The notes: generated from the sequence alone by a model not told the origin. DNA of 64,000 bases from Rhabdophis nuchalis (GCA_039707465.1 CM077645.1:164573503-164637502); one strand, 5' to 3'. Numbered from the stretch's first letter, positions 1 through 12,264 are shown. Translations and numbers: made by a program.

Positions 1-961
1 ACCAATATGCCTACTACTTTCCTAGGGCAAAGTATCAAAGGAAATACATTGAATGTTACTATTTCCAATGAGAATAATGAGAACAGTCTATTTCCAGCAA
101 CTGTGCTATGTTGTAACAACATTAATGCATGAACGGCTGAATCATTTAACTTATTTCTTGCATTCACCCTTCCCATTGGCAAACATTTCTGACATCTGAA
201 ACAACTTCCTCCTTGAATTTTAAATGTTATTTCTGCCAAAGGACCTGCATTCAAACATTCCCTTAATGCTGTCTGACATGAGAGTAAACAACTGAATTCC
301 AAACAAGCCGCAAAATAATGATATGTGGGCATGATACAGCTGCCAACAAGGAGCCCCTAAAGAGCTTTTAGGTTGAAGAGGGATAAGAAAGGTGATGGAA
401 TAAATACTGTATTTTTTTATGCATCAGAAAAAGTGATTTTCACCACAAAGGATAGCATTTTGGACATAATATTTTAACCATAAGGAAAAAGAGGCAAAAA
501 GGCCAGTGGTAAGGAGGTATATTATATTATGTTACATCACATGTTTTTGACACTTGTCCTTTTCACTTAACTTCAAGAGTTTATTAGCAATCTCTCTCTC
601 ACTTTCACTCTCTGTCAACTTATTTTTATCAGCTTTATTTTCTTCAGCAAGTTACACAGGCTGTAGAAGTGTGAGATTGTCAGCCCTTCAAGGTAGAGCA
701 CACTAGGAAACCAATGCCAGGTAGATAAGGACTACTTTGATTCTAAAGCTTTAGTAACAGAATCCTGTATGTGTGAACATGCTTTCCCCATTTCCTCTTT
801 TATCCTCATATGAACTAGGAAGGCATTTATCTTAGATGTTTACTCACATTATCAAACTGAAAGATGGGCAGCAGGTAAATTTAATAGCCATAATTACATT
901 CGTGACCTGAGCTCAGGTTTCTTTTATCTGACTGTTACCTCCATTATGGTGACTAGGAGGC
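1..961. other. Non-coding, no feature recognised
   Basis: AT-rich single-copy-looking sequence. I see no long open frame, repeat family or splice-bounded exon that I can support. Confidence 0.5.
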
Positions 962-1660
962 TAGGTGACTATGACTAGGAGTGACATGATAGAAATGTTC
1001 CAATATCTCAGGGGTTGCCACAAAGAAGAGGGAGTTGAGCTATTCTCCAAAGCACCTGAAGGCAGAACAAGATGCAATGGTTGGAAACAATTTGTGGGAA
1101 AAATTGCCTCCAGAAGTTGTGAATTCTCCAACACTGGAAGTTTTAAAGAAGAGATTGGACAACCATTTGTCTGATATGGTATAGGACAGTGATGGCAAAC
1201 CTTTTTGTTTTTGGGTGCCAAAAATTCGAGGGCGCATGCGTAACAGCGCACGTGTGTGCCAGCACTCATAATGCAAAGAGCTCCCCCCCACATGCACATG
1301 TGTGCACAACCTCCCACACACTCCCACCTCCATGCGTGCCACACTGCTTACCTCCAAGCTGAGCTTGGTATTTCCTCCAGGGGGCTGGGTGAGGCCATTT
1401 TTACCCTCCTCAGGCTCCAGGAAAGCCTCCAGAAACTAACTTCTGATAGGTGTTCAATTGACTGAAAGAAAATCAACTGACTGGCACGCACATCTGTGCT
1501 GGAGCTGATGGCTCAGGTGCCAGCAGATATGGCTCTGTGTGCCACCTGTGGCACATGTGCCATAGGTTTGCCATCAAGGGTATAGGATTTCCTGCCTGAG
1601 CAGGGGATTGTATTAGAAGACCTCCAAGATCCATTCCAACTTTGTTATTCTATTCTGTTC
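962..1660 (+). mobile_element. CR1 (L3-type) LINE 3' fragment, split by a hAT MITE
   Basis: The translated sequence follows the C-terminal end of CR1 reverse transcriptase polyproteins (the run around IEMFQYLRGCHKEEGVELF, then the LPPEVVNSPTLEVFK-like block in a shifted frame). After the MITE insert (1187-1579) the sequence resumes with the CR1 3' end: the 'cctgcctgagcagggg' segment, the 'gacctccaagatcc' segment and an ATTCT-type tail near 1650. The left half ends at 1186 and the right half restarts at 1580, sharing the 8-mer gtatagga, so the break is an insertion rather than a deletion. Frame is lost, so it is a dead 5'-truncated copy. Confidence 0.85.
1187..1579. mobile_element. hAT-type MITE with perfect 8-bp TSD, inserted in CR1
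   Basis: It begins cagtgatggc and ends gccatcaagg, an imperfect terminal inverted repeat. The flanks are gtatagga at 1179-1186 and again at 1580-1587, an 8-bp TSD typical of hAT transposons. There is no transposase frame. The same family occurs at 18866-19229 and 49296-49669, recognisable by the 'ggctcgcgtgccaaaag' start and the 'gccataggttcgccatcactg' end. Confidence 0.9.
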
Positions 1661-3059
1661 TAAGCAATGAAGCTGTTTAATAAGACTCTTTTCTTCACTT
1701 TGAAGTACATATCTCTCTGAAGGACTGAATCTGCTTTTTTAAGGAGCCATTGTTTTAAGTACTCCTTATGTAGACCTTTATTGCGAGAGGAACCCAAGAT
1801 TAGATTCAGTTCAAGTTACCATTTTATAGTAACAAGATGGAAACCTAAATGATACATAAGAATTTATACTTTTTTTTTTAATGGTGGGTAAAAAATAATC
1901 TTAAATTCAGGCTTGTATTTCTTAGAAATGCACATAACATTTGTCCCTTAAGCATATTATATAGCATAATAAGGTAGCAAAGTTTATTTCCTACAAAAAT
2001 ACTGCTTGCAAAAATGTGTAGAGAAATGCATACAAATATGTAGATAAATCTTGTAAGTAAATCTTGACATCCAATGTGTGCAGCGCACATCCAGCATACA
2101 AAGTGCGCACATGAGCAGTAAAGGTGGCCAGACCCCACCCCTGGTGTGGGGGTGATATCTTTTTAGCTGAGCCTGATTTTGGTTTTTACAACATATCAAG
2201 CAATAAAATGCCATGTGAAAGGAATTGATCTGGATATCAACTGGTCAATATAAGACATGTCTTTTGGCACATGTGAGATTCTTAGGGGTTTGAATTGGCT
2301 ACAGTGAGTCATGGGTCAAGTTGAAAGCATTTTTAAGAGACCAAGAGCCACCAAATGATGACATTGTGGGCAAACCTTTAAGTAAGTACCACAGAATTCA
2401 GGAGGGATCACTATTTCTAGATCAGTGAATATAGAAAAGCAGACAAAATGGTTCTCTTCTATGCAAACCTTGTCAAATTTAAGTCCAAGTGGGGAAGTTA
2501 CTCCAAACACATTTCAAACTTATTAAAAGCTAATTCTAATATTGGAATGATTCTTCTTATATCGGTTTGAGAAAATTTCAAACACAATTGCTTGAATGTC
2601 AGAACAATTTTTGAGCAAGGATATTTTGTGACTTTATACCATAGTTTCTTGCCTTTATGGCTGAATATCATGTGAGTTCAATCCATTTCCATGATGATCT
2701 CGGTTGGAAATAAAGATTCTTATTAAATTTATGTGTCATGCTTAAGCAGATGGTTCTTCTAGAAATCAGAGGGGGGGAAACCCAAGCATGTTGTTGTTCT
2801 CTTTATAAAAGTAGATTGTCAATATAGAAGCATCAGGGGATCATCTGCTAACGTAGATGTAAATATTTGCCATTTGTTTAAGCGTATCTTTCTCAAATGA
2901 GTTGCTGAAAGGCCTGACAGGCATTAGATTCCTTTAATCATAACAGCTATTAAGGAGAATCTCATCATGAAAAAAATTTGGTGTCCTCATAATTTTCTAC
3001 AGTTGACTGTAGAATTATCTTGAAAAAAAACCAATGTGAGAATTCTGGGTGTCTTTCTA
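1661..3059. other. Non-coding, no feature recognised
   Basis: AT-rich sequence with a few short homopolymers. The open frames here are short, lack homology I recognise and look like chance. Confidence 0.45.
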
Positions 3060-3420
3060 AGTGATGGAAGAAGTACACAGGATGTTACATAACAGCTGAC
3101 TAATCTGCAAACACCAACTCCATCAACTAATCAAGATGTAACAACATAGCCAACCAACCCACTTACAGCAACAAAGCCAGCATGCCACACCTCCCCACCA
3201 ATATTTATAGAGAGACAGCAGCTCCGATCATGCTTTGCTTGCACAAGCACGAAGCCGAAGGCACCAGCCTGAAGATGACAAGTGCGACCTCACTGAAAGG
3301 TCACCAAGATACTCTCAATCTTGCACAGGAAAAGACCCAAATACGCCAAGATCTGCATACCTGTACCTATGAAAATCTACGAAACAAATGCATATACCTA
3401 TACAAATACATATTGCCTTA
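3060..3420 (+). mobile_element. Penelope-like element terminal fragment
   Basis: This stretch is similar over its length to 32440-32756: both share the 'acttacagcaacaaagccagca' block, a 'tttatagaaag/gagacagcagctcc' block and the end 'caatcttgcacaggaaaagacccaaata'. CTGAAGA at 3269-3275 followed by a stem-loop and a GAAA-containing run (near 3294) resembles the decayed core of the hammerhead ribozymes known in the terminal repeats of Penelope-like retroelements. The family assignment is by this architecture and is an inference. No reverse transcriptase frame remains. Confidence 0.45.
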
Positions 3421-4225
3421 GATGAAGAACATCTGTTCTAATATCAAATCTGAATGAAGCAAATAAGCTTAATGAGGATAAAAATTAAATATTACTGTTA
3501 CTAATATATTACGTTAAATATCTTCAATCTAGTGCTCTCCAGATGTTTGAGACATCAATATCTGTCATCCTGGAGGGCAATTGACATGGATGATGATTAT
3601 GATTTCATATACACAAAATTAAGTACCTTTACCTACATTCAATTAGCAGTGAGTTGAAACAAGTCAGATTCCTCTTTGGGGAATGTGAAACATTGTAGCA
3701 CTGAATGAATAAAGGGCAGTCAGTGGAAATGGCCCTGCCTTAATATTTCACTACGATGACATTATGCCCCTCGAATTTCTTACTGTTACCAGGACCATTG
3801 CTACTGAATGTCTCCTGGATTAGTTTTTTTCTTCAGCTGTTTTCATTCTTATGACCAGGCAAAGAATTCACTTCTACATTGAAATTCCTTTTAAAGAAGG
3901 AAATATTGCATTCTTGAACTTAGAATTTAGTTAAGCAATGTCATCTGCTTAACAAACTATAAACTAACCTTGGATTTATGATCACAGTTGGCAGCAGAAT
4001 TTCCATTGTAAGTATTGAGATCACAAATCAAGTCAAATCCACCTTTACAGCAATTTTTAAAGCAGCTGTTAAGTGAATGGCATGGTCATTAAACAATTCA
4101 TGTAATTGTTAAGCCAATCTTGTTTACTCAATGGGCATTTTTGCTGCTTTTTGTCAGTGTATGATTATGCAACCAATTGTAAAGTAAATATAGAATAGGA
4201 CAGGGTAGGGTAGGGTAGGATAGAA
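3421..4225. other. Mostly unannotated; old DNA-transposon remnant near 3965-4125
   Basis: The part from about 3965 to 4125 carries the 'ttgttaagtgaat / ggtcattaaacaattcatg' phrases of the DNA transposon family seen better at 10085-10512. TAGGG-like repeats lie at 4204-4219, just before the pentamer array. Nothing else is recognised. Confidence 0.4.
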
Positions 4226-4340
4226 TGCAAGGCAAGGCAAGGCAAGGCAAGGCAAGGCAAGGCAAGGCAAGGCAAGGCAAGGCAAGGCAAGGCAAGGCAA
4301 GGCAAGGCAAGGCAAGGCAAGGCAAGGCAAGGCAAGGCAA
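4226..4340. repeat. (AGGCA)n pentanucleotide array
   Basis: About 23 near-perfect copies of AGGCA. It abuts the 3' end of a retroelement lying in reverse orientation (4341-4650), so the array probably expanded from that element's short tail. Long open frames across it on both strands are artefacts of the period-5 repeat. Confidence 0.95.
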
Positions 4341-4650
4341 TTCTTTATTGGCCAAGTGTGATTGGAAACACAAGGAATTTGTCTCTGGTGCAGCTCTCAG
4401 TGTACATACAAGCAATAGATGATAAATCATGATCATAATCATAAAATAAAATCATCATAAATCATAAGATACAACACTCAGTGATAATAATAATCAACAC
4501 TCAATTGATTAAATAATCAATATAAATAATAGGATACTAAATAAAAGCAATCAATATAAATCATGAGATGCAAACAACAAAGTTATAGTTATAAGAAACT
4601 AAGGAAACAGGTAATAAGAAAGATGAGAAGGATAATAGCAATAGTAATGC
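4341..4650 (-). mobile_element. 3' end of an unclassified retroelement
   Basis: Read on the minus strand it runs through 'ccagagacaaattccttgtg' and 'tccaatcacacttggcc' and ends in aataaagaatt followed by the pentamer array, with a polyadenylation-type hexamer just before the tail. This is the layout of a LINE or LINE-driven SINE 3' end. I recognise it as a recurrent squamate repeat but cannot name the clade. Confidence 0.55.
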
Positions 4651-4653
4651 AGC

Positions 4654-4908
4654 CAGTGATGGGCTGAAACTGATTTAACATACATGATTGCATGCTTGCA
4701 CACAGCTTTCAAAATACAGCAATTTGAAGCTCAGCTGCTTACCTTCTAAGGCAGTGGAGGTATGAAAATCAGCTGTGCCATGTGAATCAGCTGAGCCATA
4801 AAGAAGAAAATATAGGACAGGATAGGATGGGGGTTGGTGGGTAGGGCCAGCTGATTGTTGGAACTACTGGTTCACCCGAATCGGTCTGAACTGGCAGTAG
4901 CTGACTAG
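4654..4908 (+). mobile_element. hAT-type MITE fragment of the 'ggttcacccgaaccgg' family
   Basis: It starts with cagtgatgggctgaa and contains the ggttcacccgaatcggtctgaac segment characteristic of the family seen with clean TSDs at 28023-28285 and 20466-20655. The right terminal repeat is missing; the sequence stops where the TA-flanked element at 4912 begins. Confidence 0.5.
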
Positions 4909-4911
4909 GTA

Positions 4912-5767
4912 CCGTATTTTTCAGAGTATAAGATGCACTTTTTTCCTCTAAAAAGAGGCTGAAAATCTGGGTGCGTCTTATACATGAAATACAGCATTTT
5001 TTGCCTCCTGAAAACCCGCCCCTTCACCAATATGGCCGTGCGCATACCTTATGGAGGCTTCCAGAGAGCTCCTGGGGGCTAGGGAGGGCAGAAATGAGCA
5101 AAAAACAGGGTGTTTTTGCCCCCCCAGCCCCCAGCAGTACTCTATATGCCTCCATAAGGCTATGCATGCTTTTTTTTGTTTTTTTACCAAAAAATGGCTC
5201 GTTTTCACACAAAAAACCAGGCCATTTTCCCTTGTTTTGGGTCCCCTACCCCCCCCCCCCCGGAGCACTCTGTAAGCCCCCCAAAGGCTATTCATGCCTT
5301 TTATTTGAAAAAAACATGGGCCCATTTTCACAAAAAATGGGCCGTTTGGGGAGGTTTGCAAAGTGCAAAAAGGGGTTTTTTTCCCCTTCGAAAGCTGTTT
5401 AGTTAGAGTGATTGATGAGAATTACGTTGGTCAGGTACTGTGCCTGCAGAAAGATTTGTTCCAAAGGTGGTCAGTGATTTCCTTCTCCAGCACATGGGTA
5501 AATACACCTGGAAACATCTCCCTACCTACCTACTCTCTCTCTCCCTACCTATCTACTGCATTTCTCTCTATTTTTCTCTCTCTATCCCTCTAACTGCCTG
5601 CCTACCTACCTACCCACCTACCTACCTACCTACCTACTATATTTCTCTCTCTTTCTCTCCCTCTCTATCCTTCTATCTACCTACCTACTTTTTTTTAAAA
5701 AAAATTGCCTCTTCAAAACCTGAATGCATCTTATACTCCGGTGCGTCTTATACTCTGAAAAATACGG
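4912..5767. mobile_element. Non-autonomous DNA transposon with TA target duplication
   Basis: It begins ccgtatttttcagagtataag and ends with the inverse (ttatactctgaaaaatacgg), a long terminal inverted repeat of over 20 bp. TA flanks it at 4910-4911 and 5768-5769. The phrase 'gcgtcttata' appears near both ends. The interior has no transposase and includes a simple-sequence block (about 5520-5690). The TA duplication points to a Tc1/mariner-like mobiliser, which is an inference. Several overlapping short open frames inside are not genes. Confidence 0.8.
5521..5692. repeat. Degenerate CCTA/CTCT simple repeat
   Basis: Runs of cctacctacc alternate with tctctctctc inside the TA-flanked transposon. 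It probably expanded after insertion. Confidence 0.8.
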
Positions 5768-5989
5768 TAGTTTAACATCCCAGGGGATAAGACAGTGTTG
5801 TACGAATTCGTTGTTTAGCATTGGTGTGTGGGGGATACTATCTTTGTGTCTGGTTGTTTTGGTGTGCAATTCCCTACAGCATCATTTTGAGAGAAGAAGA
5901 TGAATCCATTTATGTCCAGGTTGTGAGAGGGTCTGTAGAACTAGTTGTCAAGCATCTGAATATCCATCACTTGGCTGGGAGGGTAGTGC

Positions 5990-6092
5990 GATGGCTGTAA
6001 GTACGACTACAGGCTGTAAGTCATTTTTTCTGAAGCCACTTTAACTTTGGACTGTCATTACATGAATGGTCCCAAGTTGAGGACTACTTGTA
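5990..6092 (+). mobile_element. DNA transposon 3' end (10085-10512 family)
   Basis: The end 'ttgaggactacttg' and the upstream 'actttggactgtcattacatgaatgg' match the terminal part of the element at 10085-10512. Confidence 0.5.
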
Positions 6093-7831
6093 TAGCCTCT
6101 CTGGATCCCCCTGCTTTAGTAAAATTTCAAGGAGAAACGTTAGAAGGGAACTCATCCAGATGGGCCTTTTCAAATTGAAATGGATGGACAGTTGTGGTGG
6201 AGTGAAACTTTCTATCACTGTGATAAAAGATGGGTAACATGAAAACAGTAAACCTGCAGTGGCAACGTCTGCCACATCCAATAACAAATAACACTAAGAG
6301 AACTGTGACAGAAATGTTCAGGTGCCATGAGAGTAAAAGCTTTGGCAGACAGCCATGGATCAAATGGTACACGGCTATCCAGGCACTCAATGCTGTTTAA
6401 ATGATATCACTGTTACTAGAGACAATGAGGAGCTTAACTGCAAAACCTCAAACCAATATTGCAGAGATTGTCAGACTGAAGCATTTGAGCAGGATGCAAC
6501 CCCTGTGACTTCTAGCAACCTGTTAAAACACATATCGTGGTTAAAGCAAGGTCTGCAAAAATCCACTAGAAAATTGAATTCAGCCACAAATGCCTAGGAC
6601 CACAATATGTGTCACAGCTCTGCTGCTTTTTAGGATTTGTTAATTATTTTAACAGATGTCTGCCAGATTTAGCTACCATGCTACAACTTTAAACACTTTG
6701 CTACGAATGGGAAGTGCTTGGCAGTGGACAAAATAGTGTGAACAAGTTTTCGCAGAAGCAAAGAAAATAATGACATCAGGCATGGTGGTGACATATTGCT
6801 GTAAAATTCACATTTACCAGTAAAATCGGCTCGTGATGTCTCACCATATGGCATTAGTGCACTTATCACATATCGTGATAACATATGAAAGGCAGCAGTG
6901 AATGCCTGATAGCTTTCACATCATATTCGCTGAGAGCTGCAAAGAAAATATATATGCATAAATAGGAAGTAACGAGGTTTGAGGTATTACATGCTTCAAC
7001 CAGGTGTGCTGTCTGTTCAGACATACACAAACCCAACTTTGATTTAGCGTGTTTATTAATATTACCCCACAACTCCCTTCACCAAAACCCCTGAACTGTC
7101 CCAGTTAAGTCCAGCCATAAACAGACAAATGCTAGTCCACAGAGCAATGGCCAATGAGTCCACAAAGGCACTTAAAGTTGCCAATCAAAATAAACTCACC
7201 AGGCAAAATTAAATCCACAACACAAGAGGGTACGATCCAAGTCCAGCCACACAAGGCATGACTCAAGTCAGGGCAAGATGTCAATCCAAAGCAAGGCAAG
7301 AGTGATAATGACCAGAAAAAACACAGCTAGGAAATGAATGTGTTGCTTCCACCATTGCTTCCATCTGTCTGCTGTGCTAAATAGAAGCTTCTGGTGCAGC
7401 CTATCAAGAAGGGTGAGGCTTTCTCCTGCTACATGTTCTTGGATCAGTTGCAGAAGGCAGCTTCTCTTCCTCATCACTGACTGAATCCATCCTCATGCTT
7501 TGCACATCTAAAGGCTTAGGGCTGTTCCTGTTGCAGCTGTGCTTCAGCCAAATCCCTCTCAGATGGCTATCTTCTCAAATGAGTCGCACAGTAGAGCGAA
7601 TTGGCATGCCTCAGCTGTTTTCCTCCTCAGCAATAATGCGGAAGGTATGTTTTCTCAAAACTGTGCATATGTGTACAGCGAAGCGGGCAATCACTGAACT
7701 GGCTGTTAAACTGGTGGGCTCCCACCATTGCCTGGAACTGGTTCATCTTCTTCCAAGCTGACATCGGGAGAGGTATCTTCAGAAGCATCCTGAGGAGTTA
7801 TATTTATGGAAGGGAATTTAGTGACCTGCCA

Positions 7832-7870
<39 letters not shown>

Positions 7871-9120
7871 CCACAACACTAATTCTGTTTATAGAGGCTG
7901 TTTAGGTGCTGTGGTGAACTTTATTCCTTGAGGACTGAGCACTCTTTCTGCACAAAGCAGAATTCAAAAGAACCCACAATCATGCAAATACAGACCAACT
8001 GATTTATTTATACCTAGAGAGGAACAATATGAAAAATCCATACCTGGTGAAGAGTCTTTGAAAAGTTTTCTGTCATAGAGATTGACAGCCTCCCCATCAT
8101 TGAGATGATTCAAAGAGACAATAGGGGAAGCCTAACATGATCTGAAGTCTATGCAATAATTCAAAATGTCTGAAATATACAGTAACAATCTGTTTACAAT
8201 CAACACCATGCTGCATTTAAATTTTGCAATGATTATCTTTTGTAGGCACTGAGAGTTCAGTGCTGGGGGACTTACATTTAATGTAGCAAAACTTAAAACA
8301 TTTGCTTATAGTTTGTTTGCTGGGTAGAAATCAATCAACAAATTCAACAGCTTGGAAAGAGATGCTCAGATTTTATGTTTTGACAACTGTCCAAAAGAAG
8401 CCATAAAAAGCACAATTTCATTTATAGGAATGGCCTCAATTGTCAAGACAAAGAATTCATATATAGCTAGAATCATTTATGAGCACAATATTTTTAGTTA
8501 CAGATGTGTGTTTAGTGTGGACCAGAGATGTTTCCAATGACTTCAGTGACTCCAATATACTGAGAGAATGTTTTGTGAGAACAGGTATACCAGAAGAATT
8601 AGTGAATGACAAATAGGCTACAATTTGTAATTGGACAGTTTCAGACTTCGAGAAAGAAATTGGTAATATAACATCAATACACTATCAGCAAACTACAAAT
8701 GGAAAACTGAAGGTATGCTCAAAAATGGTTTGCAAGTAATCTATGGAGAAAATATTACACCGAATCAAAAACTTGAAAACATTATATGTGCATATCACAA
8801 CACAGGGCATGCCACGATAAATCAAATATCCACAATGTTATTCTTAGCTCATGCCTTACATTCAAAGTAGGGCATTTTGAAACCTAATTTAAAAAGGAGC
8901 GTACAAGATAATCAGCTCAAAGAAAGTGAGTGATTTTCTCGTGTTGAAACTAAACATCTTTTAGTGGATAAACAGAAAGAATTTGAATTCTTCTTTGGGA
9001 TTTGGAGGTGACATATCTCTTAACTGAAGAGAACAGAGGTAAAGGAAGGTATTCCCTCTGACATGGTTGGATCCACAATTACAGTTCCTGAGAACCATCA
9101 CTTAGCTATCACTCCACGAT
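6093..9120. other. Largely unannotated; (CT)n at 7832-7866
   Basis: No exon or known repeat family can be supported. The stretch about 7040-7800 has an even composition unlike its AT-rich neighbours and could be an old LTR or retroelement piece, but I see neither a primer-binding site nor terminal repeats. A perfect CT dinucleotide run lies at 7832-7866. Confidence 0.4.
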
Positions 9121-9124
9121 AGTA

Positions 9125-9457
9125 GGAGGCTCAATGGCTCAGCAGTTAAAGACACTGAGCTTGTCAGTTGGGGAGGTGACAGCCTGGGTTTGAAACTCGA
9201 GCTCTGCACAACAGGCTGAGCTCCCATTACTTGCCTCAGCTTCTGCCTACCTAGCAGTTTGAAAGCATGCAAATGTGAGTAGGTTAATAGGTACTACTTT
9301 GGTGGGAAGGCAATAGCATTCCATGCGCCTTTGGCATATAACCATGCCGGCTGCATGAAATTGTTTTGGACAACACTGGCTCCCTGAGCCAAGAAACAGA
9401 GATGAGCACTGTGCCATAGAGTCGGACACAATGGGACAGGGAAAACCTTTTACCATT
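9125..9457 (+). mobile_element. Sauria-type SINE, nearly full length
   Basis: A tRNA-like head holds an A-box-like 'tggctcagcagttaaagac' and a B-box-like 'gggtttgaaactcg', giving an internal RNA polymerase III promoter. The body (cattccatgcgcctttggcat; ccgagccaagaaacagagatgagcac) and the end 'gagtcggacacaatgggac' match the reverse of the copy at 21134-21477. The tail part resembles the 3' end of BovB, the LINE thought to mobilise this SINE family in squamates. Confidence 0.8.
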
Positions 9458-9854
9458 ATAGTTTCTGCATCTTGGCAAGCAGGAATATGATCACTGTTGC
9501 TTGATTAAACATGTCAGTGATTTATTATTATTCAGTTGTCTTGGGCTGCCTATGTGTGTTTCAATTCTTACAGGCTCCCTCGAAGGTAGTACTTTTAGAA
9601 ATTTAAGTCAAACAAACAGCAGAAAAACAGCTTCTGATTCTAGTGTTGAGAACAGAAGAAAATACACAATCCCATTTGGTTTGATTTGGTTTTGCTTCAG
9701 CTGCTAGCCATCTTACATTTTCCCCAAAGGTCAATCAGAGCTGGATATGGTCTTTAACTGCTATGACCACATGGTGACTGCTAATGTTAAGCTTAACAGA
9801 TATAGGGGACTGGCTTAAACATATTATGATTTTGATCCATGATAGTCTAAATTT

Positions 9855-9957
9855 GTAAATAATAATAATAATCATATATTATACACTGCCCAGAGCTATA
9901 TCGTACATCACCCAGAGCCTTTCTCTGAAGGAGATGAGTTGTATAGAAATAGGAAAT

Positions 9958-10005
<48 letters not shown>

Positions 10006-10006
10006 G
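9855..10006 (+). mobile_element. Old LINE 3' end with (AATC)n tail
   Basis: A weak hairpin-like 'cccagagcctttctctgaaggag' followed by 'tatagaaata' resembles a diverged L2-like 3' terminus. It runs into a perfect (AATC)n array at about 9957-10005. Confidence 0.4.
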
Positions 10007-10084
10007 AAACTTCTTTAGTGTTTCTGCAAGTATATTTAAATGAGTACTGAGATATTTTTGAGTAGATGGAATGGAATTATAATA

Positions 10085-10512
10085 CAAGGTATTCCTCGGC
10101 TTACAACTATCATGGAGGCCAGAATTTTCATTATAATTCATGAAGCACCCACGTGATTAGATTTTAATTTTACTATGTTTTTTGTGTAGCAATCATTAAC
10201 TAAACACTGTGATCATTAAGTGAATGTGGTAGTTGTTAAGCAATGCCATGGATCTTAAGCAAATAAATTTCTATGGATTTATTTTTTTACCAAAAACTGG
10301 CAAAAAAAGAATATATTGTGATCACATGATCGCAGAAGTCAGCAACCAGCCCTAAAGGTGAACTGGTTTCCAAGCACTCCAGATCTAGTCATGTGACCAT
10401 GGGAATATTTGCAGCTGTCGTAACTCTGGAATTGGGTTGTAAGTAGTTTTGGGGAACCTGTCATAACTTTGAATGGTTGCTAAATGACCAGTCATAAGCC
10501 AAGGACTACCTG
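10085..10512 (+). mobile_element. Non-autonomous DNA transposon, 'ggtagtcctcg' terminal repeats
   Basis: It begins caaggtattcctcggcttac and ends with the inverse phrase (gccaaggactacctg). The interior repeatedly reads as 'gtaagt/ttgttaagtgaat/gatcacatgatcg/atgtgaccatggg'. The family recurs at about 3965, 5990, 11930, 50277-52976 (split) and 62185. No transposase. I find no matching flanking duplication here, so the superfamily is left open. Confidence 0.65.
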
Positions 10513-11929
10513 GAAGTGACAAAATGATTCAGGTTTGTTTTATGATGAGCTAGAATGATCTCCATTTGTTCTTTTCCATTTTTCTTTCAGTGGTGCTTTT
10601 TTATTATCTCTGTAGAGCCTTTGGGACTCTTCTGGCTGTCAAAAATTAAAATCTACCACTATTTATAGCTTTGGAAAGAGAGGGAAGGAAGGAGGATCTG
10701 CCCAGCATACTAATAGAATGTCAATGTCCATTTAAGCCTTTTAAAACTCATTCTCCAAAATCAAATTTAGATGCATAAATTAATTTTGCATTTATATGAA
10801 GATTGACTTCTACATCACCATGACCTCTTATCCTGTTGTTTATTAGATCTCCCGGAGAACAATCTTCAAATTCCTTTTTATTCAGCACCTCTATAAGCTT
10901 CTTGTTGTTGACAGGCATTTAAACATCACTGAGGTATGACTTACAAATAAATCTAGTTGAATCTCCTTTAGAAGAAAAAATAAATAAAACACGGTGCCTC
11001 TATCCTGTGAAATACCAATAGAAATGTGACAACCAAAAAGAATCATTCCTTTATCAACACCTGAATAATGACCACAAACATGACCCAAAATTGATTTATT
11101 TAGCAAAGACTTTCCACAGTAAACTGATGGAACTAAAGAGGGAAAATTAAAATGAATAAAAATAGATGTGAACTATCTGTGTTTAATCTCTAGTTCCATC
11201 AGAAATCGATTAACCAGCTGACTCTGGGTCCAAAATAATTAATTATACTTAGTCTCTGATATAATTAAGAACACTATAGCCAACTCCCCAAATATTCATT
11301 AAGCAATCAGAAACAATTCAAATTAAAATAAGAACAGAGATTGAATAGAAACAGTCATTGCTGAAAGAGAATCAGTACACATCTGAGACGAAATCATTTG
11401 AGCAATACAAAATATGGAAATACATCTTGTGTTACATTTAATTATCATTAATTCCAGCACTGCAAGCTGGCAGTTATTTTAGGCTCATTACAAGCCTAAA
11501 ATGGGTCAGAATTTTAATGTGAATCAAGTCTCACTAGAATAATAGGGATATGATTTAAGCTTTCGGGAAGTTTCAGGCTAAAAAAAAAATCAAAGTTCTC
11601 ATGCTTTCATTTCTTGTGCTTGGTTGCATTTTAGAAGAGTCCTTGATTGTTTTTCCCCCCCAGTGCATTAATGCAAAACAAAAGCAAAACAAAACAAGAC
11701 AGAGTGAGTATGAATACACCTTGAGAATTCTGCACCTTCAGCATTAGAAGTAAGGTATGCTTTTCTGGGACAGAAGCAGATTTTCATTCTTTGCTTATAC
11801 AAAACTAAGCACATCACCATTCATGATCTGATACTGTATATGGATTTATATCTTGTTTGCTGACCTGTAGTGGAATGTCTCCTTTATATATGACAGAAAC
11901 AGGCTATATTTATGAAGGGTAAAATGTGG
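10513..11929. other. Non-coding, no feature recognised
   Basis: AT-rich sequence without repeats or open frames that I can assign. Confidence 0.45.
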
Positions 11930-12006
11930 TGAAGCTCACTTAACAATGCTCTTGCTTAGCAACCAAAATTTTGGGCTCAATTGTAGTCATAGGTCAAGGA
12001 CTATCC
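11930..12006 (+). mobile_element. DNA transposon 3' end (10085-10512 family)
   Basis: Contains 'cacttaacaatgctcttgc', 'ttttgggctcaattgtagtc' and the end 'ggtcaaggactatccctg', the right terminus of the family. Confidence 0.55.
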
Positions 12007-12084
12007 CTGCCTGGCAGCCTTGTCCTTGTAAACTCCTTATCCTTTCTGGAAATTTTTCTCTCTGTTAGGGGCACCAAAATAATC

Positions 12085-12233
12085 CAGACAATTTAAGGTT
12101 TCCTGCTGCAGCAGGGGGTTGACTAGATGGCCACTGGGTAGCCTTCTAGACCTAAATTGCTATGCTGTTTTTCTTTCTTTTTTTCATTCCTTCCTTCCTT
12201 CCTTCCTTCCTTCCTTCCTTCCTTCCTTCCTTT

Positions 12234-12260
<27 letters not shown>
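12085..12260 (+). mobile_element. CR1-like 3' end with polypyrimidine microsatellite tail
   Basis: 'aggtttcctgctgcagcag', 'gggggttgactagatgg' and 'cttctagacctaaattgct' follow the order of the CR1 3' terminus, with more divergence than other copies. It ends in (TTCC)n/(TTTC)n from about 12170 to 12260. Confidence 0.55.

Positions 12261-12264
<4 letters not shown>

Noticed and set aside
4201..4222. Interstitial telomere-like (TAGGG) repeat
   Set aside because: Only three imperfect TAGGG units, not TTAGGG, and adjacent to a retroelement tail.
4128..4442. Open frames of ~65-104 codons on both strands at the AGGCA array
   Set aside because: A period-5 repeat without stops produces them; the translation is a monotonous pentapeptide-type repeat.
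7040..7800. LTR retrotransposon end
   Set aside because: Composition differs from flanks, but no terminal repeat pair, TG...CA borders or primer-binding site could be found.
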